In this document: in pieces, positions 7,462 to 16,139 of the stretch
Layout of the letters: each line of letters starts with the position of its first letter
Numbering within the stretch: position 1 is the first letter of the stretch
Source of the DNA: an uncultured Gammaproteobacteria bacterium
Lineage (GTDB): Bacteria; Pseudomonadota; Gammaproteobacteria; Steroidobacterales; Rariloculaceae
DNA length: 41,639 nucleotides
Reading direction: 5' to 3'
NCBI GenBank assembly: GCA_913041665.1
Contig: CAJWKT010000006.1
Span: 1-41,639 of the forward strand
Notes under the pieces: generated by a model
Seen by the model: only the letters and a program-made list of their open reading frames with translations
Database searches by the model: none
Told to the model about the DNA's origin: nothing
Program-made: the position numbers and the translations under genes

Positions 7462-9213
7462 ATGTCGAAAGTAAGGAAAATGTGGCGACTACTGATTCTG
7501 GCTTTGGTCTGCGTCACAGCGTCCTGCGCTGATGACTCCATAAAGGACAGCTCGTTGAGCGTACCTGAGCTCGTAGAGAGAGGGCGCGAACTGTTCCATC
7601 TGGAGGATTCATGTGTTGATTGCCATGGGGAGAATGCGGGAGGCGGCCTCCTTGCTCCGTCTTTAGCTTTTGGTCCAAAACCTTCAGAAATCGCATATCA
7701 ACTGCACACGAACCCAGATATGGCTGAAATAGCCAACATATTGAGGGCATCGAGGCAGGACCTCGTCGCCTTATCGTTATTCGTTCTCCAGCTAACCGGG
7801 ACAACGCCTGAATCTATCGATGTAAACGCACTTCAAGCAGAAATCTTCCTGGGCACTCAACCCGAACTTGAAACTCAAGTGCCTAGAGCAGAGATAGCCG
7901 CCGAAACTCAGGCTACCATGCCCTTCTCCGCAGTACTCGAATCCTGGCAAACGCGTGCCATGCAGGGCAGTCTCAAGCGAACCTACGACGTGGAGTTGTT
8001 GGCCGAATTTGATCCTGGTGAGCCTAAATTCACGCCAGAGGCGGGCAAAACTTATTTCTACGAAAATACGGGGACACGGGGAACTATGAACCCAGAGACT
8101 GGCGAGACCTTTGCCCCTCAGGCTATGAAAATTGTGGTTGGTGATGCAGTCACCCATGAGATCATTGCCTACCACGAATTACCCATCGAGTTGCGCAGCT
8201 CCGTTCACGCTACTGCAATGAGTCCGGACGGTCGGTACGTTTACATCGTTGGCGCCAAAGAATCCGAAGGAACTGGTCCGCAAAGTCCATTGAGCCCAGC
8301 AACGTTGTTAAAAGCTGACGCCTTGACACTCCAGCCGGTTAAGCAATTACAGATTGGCGGGAGAGTACATCATGCCCAAATATTTCAAGATCGTTATCTT
8401 TTGGTTGATACTTTTGCAGCCGACCCAGATGGATTGAGTGTATTTTTGTTCGATACTCAGTCCGACGAGATTGTAGGTGGTGTACGCGATGAAGATTTGG
8501 GTGGAAGAAGTTATACAGCATGGACAAATGACCAGTATATTTTCGTGCTCATGGAACCCATCGGCTACGGTTATTTTGCTGCTCAAAAAACAATGCGCGG
8601 CGAACTCAAAAATTTTCCAACCTCATGGATCGTGAAACTTGACCCAGAAACTTGGGAAGCTATACAAGAATATCCCCACCCAGGTTACCGCGCTGACTGG
8701 ATCTGTTTCGACAAGGAAAGTAAATACATGTTTGTGCCGAGCACGGGCTCGAACAATATCAGCAAGATTAATATAGACACTGGTAGCATCGAATGGGTAA
8801 GGCCCACAGGAACTGGTCCGTATGCTTGTGATTTAAATGCAGCCGGAGATGAGGTATGGGTAGCCGATAAGGGTGAGGCAACTCTGATGGTAGGAAGCCG
8901 AACTATTACGGTCTATGACACCGAGTCGGGTAGACACTTGGACACGTTATTTTCGGCATACAGAGCCGATCATTTACTGCTATCACCGCGGGGTAATGAA
9001 TTTTGGCTCACCAGCAACGTTGAAGGCGCCATCTATGTGTTCGATGCATACAATAGGAAGCGGAAAGATATTATCCATATGCCAAACGGAGGCGACGCGC
9101 ACGGTCTGGTCTGGGTTTATTACGACGAAGCTAGAGTACCCAAAGTCATCCGCGATCAGGGCGGCTTTCATAACGGCATTAATCCACGCAATAATCAACC
9201 CCATTTGCATTAA
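7462..9213 (+). CDS. Lipid-anchored cytochrome c fused to a YVTN-type beta-propeller
   Basis: The 583 residues start at ATG after AAGGGG. The signal peptide ends VTASC, a probable lipobox (Cys22). The heme motif CVDCH lies at 51-55 and Met87 is the likely distal ligand. The propeller spans about 175-570, with blades such as SPDGRYVYIVG and SPRGNEFWLTSNVEG, ending with GDAHGLVWVYYD and RDQGGFHNGINP. It is a paralogue of the product at 13-2040 but anchored to a membrane. The order heme domain then propeller recalls cytochrome cd1-type proteins, yet nothing here proves a d1 heme or nitrite chemistry. It is transcribed away from the five-gene operon and likely shares its regulation. Confidence 0.88.
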   Translation: MSKVRKMWRLLILALVCVTASCADDSIKDSSLSVPELVERGRELFHLEDSCVDCHGENAGGGLLAPSLAFGPKPSEIAYQLHTNPDMAEIANILRASRQDLVALSLFVLQLTGTTPESIDVNALQAEIFLGTQPELETQVPRAEIAAETQATMPFSAVLESWQTRAMQGSLKRTYDVELLAEFDPGEPKFTPEAGKTYFYENTGTRGTMNPETGETFAPQAMKIVVGDAVTHEIIAYHELPIELRSSVHATAMSPDGRYVYIVGAKESEGTGPQSPLSPATLLKADALTLQPVKQLQIGGRVHHAQIFQDRYLLVDTFAADPDGLSVFLFDTQSDEIVGGVRDEDLGGRSYTAWTNDQYIFVLMEPIGYGYFAAQKTMRGELKNFPTSWIVKLDPETWEAIQEYPHPGYRADWICFDKESKYMFVPSTGSNNISKINIDTGSIEWVRPTGTGPYACDLNAAGDEVWVADKGEATLMVGSRTITVYDTESGRHLDTLFSAYRADHLLLSPRGNEFWLTSNVEGAIYVFDAYNRKRKDIIHMPNGGDAHGLVWVYYDEARVPKVIRDQGGFHNGINPRNNQPHLH

Positions 9214-9374
9214 TAAATATTCCGCAGGGGCTGACATATAGCCTACATGGGTCAAGCACCTAAAAACGAGGGGTACACCGAATACCCAAGTGAAAACGAT
9301 CTTAGACTTTCTTTTGAAAATTTTTTGAGTGTCTTACCGCTACCGGTTTTTAAAAAACACTACTAACGCAAGCC

Positions 9375-9581
9375 CTAAGTTTCTACCACCAAACTTTCCT
9401 GCTGATCTACAGAACCCTTAGCTAACTGATTGCAATATTTGGTTATCTGCTTTGCCTTTTCAATTGCCCGTCTCGTAATCTGATCTGCCTTTTGGAAACG
9501 CTTCCAGTCTAACAATCTCTCGAAATAAACTTCAACGATGCCCGCAATATCTTTAAAACTAATCTGCATATCATTGTGCAT
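9375..9581 (-). CDS. Doubtful small hypothetical protein
   Basis: The frame encodes 68 residues, mostly predicted helical and charged (FERLLDWKRFQKADQITRR). A GAGGAGG sequence occurs on the correct strand but about 18 bases before the ATG, too far for a normal ribosome site, and no alternative ATG, GTG or TTG sits closer. No family was recognised. It could be a small helical regulatory protein or chance; it is listed because the gap holds no better candidate and its composition is protein-like. Confidence 0.3.
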   Translation of the reverse strand: MHNDMQISFKDIAGIVEVYFERLLDWKRFQKADQITRRAIEKAKQITKYCNQLAKGSVDQQESLVVET

Positions 9582-9846
9582 AATGATCGTTTTCTCGAAC
9601 CTCCTCGAGATCCCCGCCTATGAAAGTGCACCCACGGGTAGCCGACCCGGCATCGAAACTGGCCATTCCTTTTTGTTCAACTTTAGATATAGATCATATA
9701 GAACACCTAGAGCACAAAAAGTATCCTGTCGCCACGGTAACCTAGCGCGCTTGACGAGCTGCCCACTAGCTTATTGATACCCACCTCTACGCAAAGCCTG
9801 GGCCCACTATTTTGCATTGTTGTTCATATTTTGTGCCCCAATACTG

Positions 9847-9944
9847 GGTTTCAGAGGTTTCATTATAGGATAGAATCCGAAATTTCACTCGACAGAGACC
9901 CCTGATTTGTTGAGACTGAAACCAACGACAGATACCATCCTATA
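9847..9944 (+). promoter_or_regulatory. Interleaved inverted repeats in the carbamoyltransferase leader
   Basis: GGTTTCA (9847-9853, repeated at 9856-9862) can pair with TGAAACC (9917-9923), and TATAGGAT (9864-9871) can pair with ATCCTATA (9937-9944). The arms are interleaved rather than nested, which is pseudoknot order. They end 25 bases before the start codon of the gene at 9970. This could be a leader RNA structure or two protein-binding dyads; no known riboswitch was recognised. Confidence 0.25.
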
Positions 9945-9969
9945 GGCAACTAGACAGGGAAGCTTCTGA

Positions 9970-11001
9970 ATGACCCAGAGGGATGCCTCTAAAAAACCAG
10001 GAAAAGAAGTCCAAAGTACTGGGCTATTTCATGTCATCGACCCCCAAGTATTCCAGCGTCCACTACTCGATGAGCTCTGCGATTTAGCGACACGGGTTCG
10101 TGCTGTAGCTAAACGCGCTGAAGGAGCGCGCTTTCTACAGAATCTACTACCTACCTCTAGAGCTATGCTTTATTTCACTCAACCGTCAACCCGAACCTTC
10201 CTGTCTTTTGATAATGCATGTCATATTCTGGGTATGTCTACTAGTGAAATCAGAAATCCTGCAACCTCATCTGAAGTTAAAGGAGAAAGCTTTGAGGATG
10301 GGATTCGAACTTTTAGCTCCTACGTTGATGTAATTGTTATGCGAACACAGGAGCCTGGGAGGGCAGCCCAAGCAGCCCAACTCATGGATACTATTGCCCG
10401 CCCAGTACCAATTATTAATGCGGGCAGTGGCAGCGACCAACATCCGACACAAGCCCTATTAGACATTTACACCCTGGGTCGCAGCTTCTCGGACCGCGGA
10501 GGCATTGATGGGAAAATTATAGGGCTAATGGGTGACCTGAAGAGAGGACGTACTGTGCGATCCCTCTGCTATCTTATGAAAAACTATTCGAATGTGAGTT
10601 TAGTATTCATAGCACCAAAACAGTTTGCAATGCAAAGCGATGTTATAAACCACCTAAAAGAACACAATATCCCGTTTAAAGAGACGGAAAAATTAAATGA
10701 AGTAATTTCAGATTTAGATGCACTTTATATTACTCGCATGCAATCCGAGTGGGACGAAGTTAACGAATCCCAAGCAGTAGATTTTACAAAATTCAGCGTA
10801 GGGCCCAAAGAACTTTCTTTATTCAAGGAAAAAGGAATCATTATGCATCCATTGCCCCGCGGGGCCGAGATTGACACGACAGTAGATATGGATCCACGGG
10901 CTATGTACTGGCGGCAGGAACGGAATGGTATGTGGATGAGGGTAGCGGTACTTCTCAAAATTTTCCAAATCGAAGGCCAAATACAAAAGTTGGATTTATG
11001 A
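9970..11001 (+). CDS. pyrB: Aspartate carbamoyltransferase family enzyme
   Basis: The 343 residues match the catalytic chain that joins carbamoyl phosphate to aspartate in pyrimidine synthesis. Visible motifs are the carbamoyl-phosphate loop QPSTRTFLSF (Ser73-Thr76), Lys104 in VKGES, Arg125, HPTQALLD with His158, GDLKRGRTVRSL, ITRMQ with Arg256 and Gln258, and HPLPR at 293-297. The aspartate-side residues are those of the ATCase branch, not ornithine carbamoyltransferase. It has about 20-25 extra N-terminal residues and Asp in place of the usual Glu after SF. No pyrI, carA/B or pyrC lies nearby, so it may be a second, specialised copy. A lipoprotein hydrolase gene follows after 21 bases. The start is supported by a modest AGGGA site. 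Confidence 0.85.
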   Translation: MTQRDASKKPGKEVQSTGLFHVIDPQVFQRPLLDELCDLATRVRAVAKRAEGARFLQNLLPTSRAMLYFTQPSTRTFLSFDNACHILGMSTSEIRNPATSSEVKGESFEDGIRTFSSYVDVIVMRTQEPGRAAQAAQLMDTIARPVPIINAGSGSDQHPTQALLDIYTLGRSFSDRGGIDGKIIGLMGDLKRGRTVRSLCYLMKNYSNVSLVFIAPKQFAMQSDVINHLKEHNIPFKETEKLNEVISDLDALYITRMQSEWDEVNESQAVDFTKFSVGPKELSLFKEKGIIMHPLPRGAEIDTTVDMDPRAMYWRQERNGMWMRVAVLLKIFQIEGQIQKLDL

Positions 11002-11022
11002 TCTTTTCATAATTCTTGGCAT

Positions 11023-11934
11023 ATGCCTCTATCGAAATTGCTGTCTTTTCCGAATGTGATTTTACAATTAAAAAAATCAGCGCATAACCTGTCAAAGTTA
11101 GCGTTGATTTTTTTTATTTTGAGTCAAGCTAGTTGCATGCTCACGTCTAGCACTCAAGTAGAAAAAGAAAATGGCTCCGCATCAAGCCACTCAACCAGAA
11201 CGAACATTTCTCTCAATATAAGACCAAAAACATCTCTTAATTTAATCCTGATCCGCCCAGCCCAACCGGTTGCAACACTTGTGTTGATGCCAGGTGGGCC
11301 TGGTAAAGCTGGTATTTCGGGGGTCAATATTACCAATCGTGTAGATTTCGTGACACTGACTGCGGAAATGTTCGTTGCTCAACAAATAGCCATTGCGGTA
11401 ATTGATGCCCCGTCCGATCAGCCAGATGGACTGACACCTCGTTACCGACAAACAAAAACACATGAAGCCGAACTTGCCATGATCATTGAGCGACTAGGAA
11501 ATGAAACGGGTCTTCCTATTTGGGTGTTAGGTATTAGTCGGAGCACCCTGTCAGCGATGCACGCCGCCATCAACATTGAAAATGGTCTAAGCGGCCTTGT
11601 TTTACTTTCCAGTATAACCAATATCCCGATTGGATCTGGGGCAATCAATTTAACCGATTTAAGCCTCAATCAAGTTTTGATACCTACCCTCATCATTGCT
11701 CACAAAAAAGATTCCTGTCAGGGGACACCTCCACGCGGAGCTACAGAGATACTCGAAAACCTAAAGAATTCCTCCAATGTCGTAGTCAAATTTTTTCAGG
11801 GAGGATTTGAAAGTGGGCAAAACCCCTGCCTACCGGGAACTTACCATACCTTTAATGGCATTCAGGATAAGGTAGCTGGGTTGATAGCCGAGTTTATAAA
11901 AAATAATATCAAATCTAGCAACCGCAGTGATTAG
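11023..11934 (+). CDS. Alpha/beta hydrolase-like lipoprotein
   Basis: The 303 residues have a long N-region, a hydrophobic segment and a lipobox-like SQASC (Cys38). A PGGPG loop at 90-94 may form the oxyanion site. GISRS places a nucleophile at Ser172; Asp230 (HKKDS) and His275 (GTYHTF) are in the right order for a triad. The G-I-S-R-S elbow is unusual. The gene follows the carbamoyltransferase by 21 bases on the same strand, so the two may be co-transcribed, but no clear Shine-Dalgarno precedes the ATG and a later start is possible. An envelope serine hydrolase of unknown substrate is the best reading. Confidence 0.7.
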   Translation: MPLSKLLSFPNVILQLKKSAHNLSKLALIFFILSQASCMLTSSTQVEKENGSASSHSTRTNISLNIRPKTSLNLILIRPAQPVATLVLMPGGPGKAGISGVNITNRVDFVTLTAEMFVAQQIAIAVIDAPSDQPDGLTPRYRQTKTHEAELAMIIERLGNETGLPIWVLGISRSTLSAMHAAINIENGLSGLVLLSSITNIPIGSGAINLTDLSLNQVLIPTLIIAHKKDSCQGTPPRGATEILENLKNSSNVVVKFFQGGFESGQNPCLPGTYHTFNGIQDKVAGLIAEFIKNNIKSSNRSD

Positions 11935-12024
11935 TAATCAATAGAAACTGGGGCAATCCCATACTTAAGGCAAGTGTGTTGCTGATGAGTCTCAATGGGG
12001 ATGGCAAGGGAGCCAAGGCAATAA

Positions 12025-13272
12025 CTAGATTTTTATAGGCTTGGGACTCGAAAGGTAAATAAACAAACCGCTAACAACACCCAGAAGTACTAGCGCACTT
12101 AACCCAAGTGACCAGTGAATACCAATCACTCCACCAACAAAACCAATAGTAATACCGGAAAATGTACGCATACCCAACGCTGCCATACTATAGAGGCCAA
12201 TAACACGTCCACGGATACCCTCTGGCGAGCCTAACTGAACCAGTGTCTGTGCCATGGCATTAAATGAAAGCTCAAAAAATCCTGCGAAAAACAAAAGTAG
12301 CAACGCTAATGAATAACTACTAGAAGCTGAAAAGCCAATTATTGTACAGCACCATAACATCGCCAAAACCAATGCGCTGCGGGCCTTCGGCTGTAACAAC
12401 CCTCTTGCCTCTAAAACTACACCAGCAATTAGTGCACCGCAGGCATCAGCGGCAAATAACATCCCATAGGTGAATCCCGCATCGCCATGACCCAGGTCGT
12501 ATGCAAACTCAGGCATCTGGGGATGATAGCCATTTCCAACAAAAAAGCCGGCGCTGCCAGCAAGTAAGGTCATACCAACGACGGTCCGATTACCAGCAAC
12601 AGCTTGAAGCGTGGAAATCGCGTCACGAATACCCCGCACCGAAGCTTTTAATGCGGGTTTACCGCGCCTATAACGAGGACCATAGGGCGCCCTCCATAGC
12701 CAAAAAACTAGGGGTAAATAAAGTAGTGTATTTAAAAGAATGCCAAGGGAGGGGCCCAGTATCAACATAGCGGCACTGCCAATCGCAGGCCCCCCTAAAA
12801 GTCCGAGATAACGGGCTGTAGCGTTTAGTCGGACCCCACTTTGGAGCTGCTCAGGCCCGACAATATCGTGTACCAGCAGCTGCATGGACGGGCCCCATAG
12901 AACGCCAGCAAGACCATGCAAAATTAACAGGACCACCGCATGCCAAATTTCAACAGTATCTAGAATAAACAATAAACCCCACGCTACTGACACACCCATA
13001 AACAGGCCCATACCGACCTGAATGATGCGTCTCGGATCAAACCGATCTGCAAGCGAGCCGGACCAAAAAGAGAACAACAAAAACGGTAGCCAGTGGGAAA
13101 TAACCGCAAAACCCCCCAGAGCAGGAGATTGGAATTTCTCGAACAAAATCCAGTAACTGATAACGTGCTCAATTGAGTCAGCCATCCATGCTACTGCCGA
13201 GGTGATGAAATAGGTTCGGTAGCCCGGCTGACGCAAGGCACCAAAAGAGGGTTGCGAACTAGGCTGATTCAT
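12025..13272 (-). CDS. Major facilitator superfamily transporter
   Basis: The 415 residues form about twelve hydrophobic segments with the cytoplasmic loop GSLADRFDPRR between segments 2 and 3, the MFS signature (GxLaDRxgrr type). It resembles the EntS-like MFS_3 exporters. Its C-terminal half has a second GRV motif (GIRGRVIGLYSMA). It converges with the hydrolase gene at 11023-11934 and lies 120 bases downstream of the aldehyde dehydrogenase gene on the same strand. Export or uptake of a small organic compound is plausible; substrate and direction are not visible. Its Shine-Dalgarno is weak. Confidence 0.85.
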   Translation of the reverse strand: MNQPSSQPSFGALRQPGYRTYFITSAVAWMADSIEHVISYWILFEKFQSPALGGFAVISHWLPFLLFSFWSGSLADRFDPRRIIQVGMGLFMGVSVAWGLLFILDTVEIWHAVVLLILHGLAGVLWGPSMQLLVHDIVGPEQLQSGVRLNATARYLGLLGGPAIGSAAMLILGPSLGILLNTLLYLPLVFWLWRAPYGPRYRRGKPALKASVRGIRDAISTLQAVAGNRTVVGMTLLAGSAGFFVGNGYHPQMPEFAYDLGHGDAGFTYGMLFAADACGALIAGVVLEARGLLQPKARSALVLAMLWCCTIIGFSASSSYSLALLLLFFAGFFELSFNAMAQTLVQLGSPEGIRGRVIGLYSMAALGMRTFSGITIGFVGGVIGIHWSLGLSALVLLGVVSGLFIYLSSPKPIKI

Positions 13273-13328
13273 TGGAGAGTTTAAAGATGGTTACCCTATA
13301 GTTCGCTAGCAGCTTATTCTAGACTGGA

Positions 13329-13342
13329 AGAACGGTTGTTCT
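13329..13342. other. Short perfect hairpin between dehydrogenase and MFS genes
   Basis: AGAAC and GTTCT flank a four-base loop (GGTT), about 50 bases after the stop of the minus-strand aldehyde dehydrogenase and before the MFS start. No T-run follows on the minus strand, so a terminator is unlikely. It may be a small operator or chance. Confidence 0.2.
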
Positions 13343-13392
13343 CCCTTGCGCCAATACACAAAAGACTGTAACCAGCTAGACAACGGGGACGG

Positions 13393-14826
13393 CTACATCC
13401 CGGAAACAGTATATCCAAGCACGGACTTCAGCTCTAAAAATTCCATGAAAGCATGATCGCTGAATTCACGGCCGTTTCCAGACTGTTTATATCCCCCAAA
13501 AGGCGCATTTAAATCGAGTCCCGCATTGTTGAGACTAATGTAGCCAGCCCGAATTCTGGCAGCAACCTGACGCGCATGCTCAATATCACTGCTATGCACG
13601 TAGCCCGCAAGCCCGTAATCCGTATCATTACCGATCTCGATGGCTTCATCCTCATCGTCATAACCAATTATGCAAAGCACGGGACCAAAGATTTCTTGGC
13701 GAGCAATTTCCATATCGTTACTGACATCTCGAAAAATCGTAGGCTTTACAAAATAGCCACACTCCAGGCCTTCTGGCTTTCCAGGTCCTCCCGTTACCAG
13801 TGTGCCCCCCTCGTCAATACCGCTACTGATCAGTCGCTGAACTTTTTTCCACTGTGCTTCAGAGACCACAGGCCCCATTCGACTGCCTTCCTTGGGGTCG
13901 CCCGGAGCCCAACTTTCTGCAACCTTTTTCGCAATTTGTGAAACCTCATCCATCAGTCTATTTGGCACCAGCATTCGGGTGGGTGCCCGGCAAGACTGCC
14001 CAGTGTTCTGCATGACTGCCCCCACACTGCCAGTGATTGCGGCTTCTAAGTCTGCGTCTTCTAGTACAATGTTGGGGCTCTTTCCGCCTAGCTCCTGGTG
14101 AACACGTTTAACCGTTTTTGCAGCTGCTCTAGCCACTTCGATGCCTGCGCGGGTAGATCCTGTAATGGAAATCATGTCAATTTGTGGGTGAGCCGCCATT
14201 GCGGCACCGACGACGGGGCCTTCCCCTTGAACCAGATTGAAAACACCCGGTGGGACACCCGCTGCATCCAAAATTTCGGTAAATATCTGGGCGGAGAGCG
14301 GAGCGATTTCTGATGGCTTAAGCACAATAGTACACCCGACGGCTAGCGCGGGAGCAGTTTTGGCGCAAACCTGATGAATTGGCCAATTCCACGGCGTTAT
14401 GAATCCACACACACCGATGGGCTCCATAACCACACGGGTTGTTCCGCGGTCATCTTTGAAACTGAAATCTTTTAACACCGCGACAGCCGATTTAAAATGA
14501 TTTACTCCCAAGGGAGCGTGAAATTCGCCTGCTAACCAACTTGGTGCACCCATCTCCTCTGTAATCACACCAGCCAACTCGCTTACCCGATCCTCGAACT
14601 TGGCTAAAATGCGTTCCAGCACCAACAGACGCTCTTTTTTAGAGGTCATTGACCAATCGGGGAATGCGGCTTGCGCAGCCTCTACTGCTTTATCCACGTC
14701 AACTGCAGAACCAATGCTGATGCGGCCAGCTATGGCCTCGGTAGCAGGATTTATAACATCTAGGGTCCTTGGCTCGACGGGATCAACCCATTTGCCATTG
14801 ATATAGAATTGCAAATTTTCACGCAT
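13393..14826 (-). CDS. NAD(P)-dependent aldehyde dehydrogenase
   Basis: The 477 residues start at ATG preceded by AAGGAG. The catalytic set is complete: Asn147 in PWNWP, Lys170 in KPSE, the ITGSTRAG cofactor loop, Glu245 in ELGGK, Cys279 in GQSC, and the late QEIFGPV motif. It oxidises an aldehyde to an acid in the cytoplasm. The sequence belongs to the broad class including benzaldehyde, betaine and hydroxymuconic semialdehyde dehydrogenases; the exact substrate cannot be set. The neighbouring VOC protein and aromatic genes suggest a semialdehyde or aromatic aldehyde. A palindrome lies 28 bases upstream of its start. Confidence 0.92.
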   Translation of the reverse strand: MRENLQFYINGKWVDPVEPRTLDVINPATEAIAGRISIGSAVDVDKAVEAAQAAFPDWSMTSKKERLLVLERILAKFEDRVSELAGVITEEMGAPSWLAGEFHAPLGVNHFKSAVAVLKDFSFKDDRGTTRVVMEPIGVCGFITPWNWPIHQVCAKTAPALAVGCTIVLKPSEIAPLSAQIFTEILDAAGVPPGVFNLVQGEGPVVGAAMAAHPQIDMISITGSTRAGIEVARAAAKTVKRVHQELGGKSPNIVLEDADLEAAITGSVGAVMQNTGQSCRAPTRMLVPNRLMDEVSQIAKKVAESWAPGDPKEGSRMGPVVSEAQWKKVQRLISSGIDEGGTLVTGGPGKPEGLECGYFVKPTIFRDVSNDMEIARQEIFGPVLCIIGYDDEDEAIEIGNDTDYGLAGYVHSSDIEHARQVAARIRAGYISLNNAGLDLNAPFGGYKQSGNGREFSDHAFMEFLELKSVLGYTVSGM

Positions 14827-15236
14827 CGTCTAAGTACTCCTTCCCTCTATCACTACAAATTGTATAGAGAGGAATTTTGTGCTGGTTTTCGATCTGATGA
14901 TTCCCTGTACTCCTTCCGCCCGCGCCGGAGATATGGTGCCGACGACACAGGTTCGCCCCTCCCCAGAAAGGAGAATAAAAATCACAACATAGTGCTATAT
15001 CGCCATCATCATTGAAAATCTGATCTCGCTCAATGATCACGTCAAATTATCCCAGTCCAGTGGAAAAATCAGCACTGCTTACGCCTAGTAGAAGCATTAT
15101 TATTACCCTCTGTTTTTGATATCTCACAGGCCTTCCACAACAGTCTGCCGGAAATAATCTACAGGGGCATTTTCCGCATCACTGCTGCACGCCAAACCAC
15201 CAAACAAAAACTCAGACCGATATTACCCGGTACTAG
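14827..15236. other. 410-base gap between dehydrogenase and VOC genes
   Basis: Apart from the palindrome near 14854 nothing recognisable was found. A 73-residue minus-strand frame here (14819-15040) overlaps the dehydrogenase start and has no family features, so it was not accepted. No terminator with a T-run was seen. Confidence 0.4.
14854..14864. promoter_or_regulatory. Possible operator palindrome upstream of aldehyde dehydrogenase
   Basis: TACAAATTGTA is a perfect odd dyad lying inside the wider pair CTCTAT (14845-14850) and ATAGAG (14864-14869). It sits just upstream of the minus-strand dehydrogenase ribosome site, where a repressor such as a TetR or GntR type could act. No regulator gene is adjacent. 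Confidence 0.25.
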
Positions 15237-15950
15237 TTATGCTGCTTCTACGTCTACCGGCGGAGTTGGTTCACTCAGTTTCTCAAAAACTTCTTCGTCT
15301 GACCAATCCCATGTAGCAGAATATTTATCAGGCATTCCGGCATATATAGGCTTACCGTCTGAGATAGGCGGCTGAGGAATGGGACCACTCGGATTTGAAT
15401 AATCCTTGGGGTTTTTGTACGCCGCAAGCTCTTCATCGGATATCCCTAGTTTTTCTTGAACTACCGGATCAACCCAAGATTCTCCGCTTATGTCTCTACC
15501 CAAGGAACTACAAACTTCTAACACCGTATTTTCTGGGCCAGCAAAGTAGATCGACTGACAGAACCCATGATCTAACGGGCCCTGGACCCTTACGCCCTTA
15601 GAGCGAATCCGATCGCGCATCGCAAGCAACTCCTCTTCAGTATCTACATTTACAGCGAAATGCTGCATGGTGCCGGCCGATGACGGTGCTAGAACGTTAC
15701 CAGCGTGCGTCACACCAACCTCTGAGGGGATTTTCTCTATACCGGGACATTGTACAAATGCTACATGACACGCAGGTTTCCCATTTGCTGGGCCGTTGAG
15801 CTCCATAAAACAATGAAAATATCCATCAGTGCCGTGCATGTAATACATCGCCACCAACTTTGCGCCGAGAACGTCCGACCAAAAATCTACATGCGCTTTC
15901 ATGTCAGCCGTCATAATAGCCAAATGGTGAATGCCATTACTTTTTAACAT
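15237..15950 (-). CDS. VOC-family metalloprotein (glyoxalase/extradiol dioxygenase fold)
   Basis: The 237 residues start at ATG after GGAGA. Residues 5-150 form a vicinal-oxygen-chelate unit: GIHHLAI with a metal-binding His, MQHFAVNV with a second His, and VLEVCS with the third ligand, Glu. Members include extradiol ring-cleaving dioxygenases, glyoxalases and resistance proteins. The C-terminal 85 residues are Pro-rich (SGPIPQPPISDGKPIYAG) and probably form an extended tail. The protein has no signal peptide. It lies between an aldehyde dehydrogenase and an M24 peptidase on the same strand. Ring cleavage in an aromatic pathway is an inference from neighbours. Confidence 0.8.
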   Translation of the reverse strand: MLKSNGIHHLAIMTADMKAHVDFWSDVLGAKLVAMYYMHGTDGYFHCFMELNGPANGKPACHVAFVQCPGIEKIPSEVGVTHAGNVLAPSSAGTMQHFAVNVDTEEELLAMRDRIRSKGVRVQGPLDHGFCQSIYFAGPENTVLEVCSSLGRDISGESWVDPVVQEKLGISDEELAAYKNPKDYSNPSGPIPQPPISDGKPIYAGMPDKYSATWDWSDEEVFEKLSEPTPPVDVEAA

Positions 15951-16139
15951 TTTGATTCTCCAAGATGTTGAACCCCCCCCTACAGACGTTCACAGTGCAA
16001 AAATCCTGACTCAAAGTCAAATGCTAACTAGGCACGCATCACGCGGGCATACAGCCTCTCGATTTGCGTCCAAGCAGATTCAATTGCACCAGTCTGTCAG
16101 ACCGTTAAGTTACTTACATGGCCACCGGTACACTGTGCC

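Larger units (their letters stand above)
9214..9969. other. 756-base gene-poor gap
   Basis: No recognisable protein family, RNA gene or mobile element was seen. It contains a doubtful small minus-strand reading frame (9375-9581), a 39-residue plus-strand frame at 9247-9366 with a poor ribosome site, and near its right end paired inverted repeats just before the carbamoyltransferase gene. The plus-strand frame at 9538-9777 has neither family resemblance nor a good ribosome site. Confidence 0.5.

Noticed and set aside
7462-9213. Naming the cytochrome/propeller proteins as cd1 nitrite reductase (NirS)
   Set aside because: Only the domain order is similar. The d1-heme ligands cannot be identified and no d1 synthesis gene is present.
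9538-9777. Plus-strand frame of 79 residues in the gap
   Set aside because: No ribosome site, no family features, and overlap with the alternative small frame.
14819-15040. Minus-strand frame of 73 residues before the aldehyde dehydrogenase
   Set aside because: It overlaps the dehydrogenase start, and its composition and content are not protein-like.
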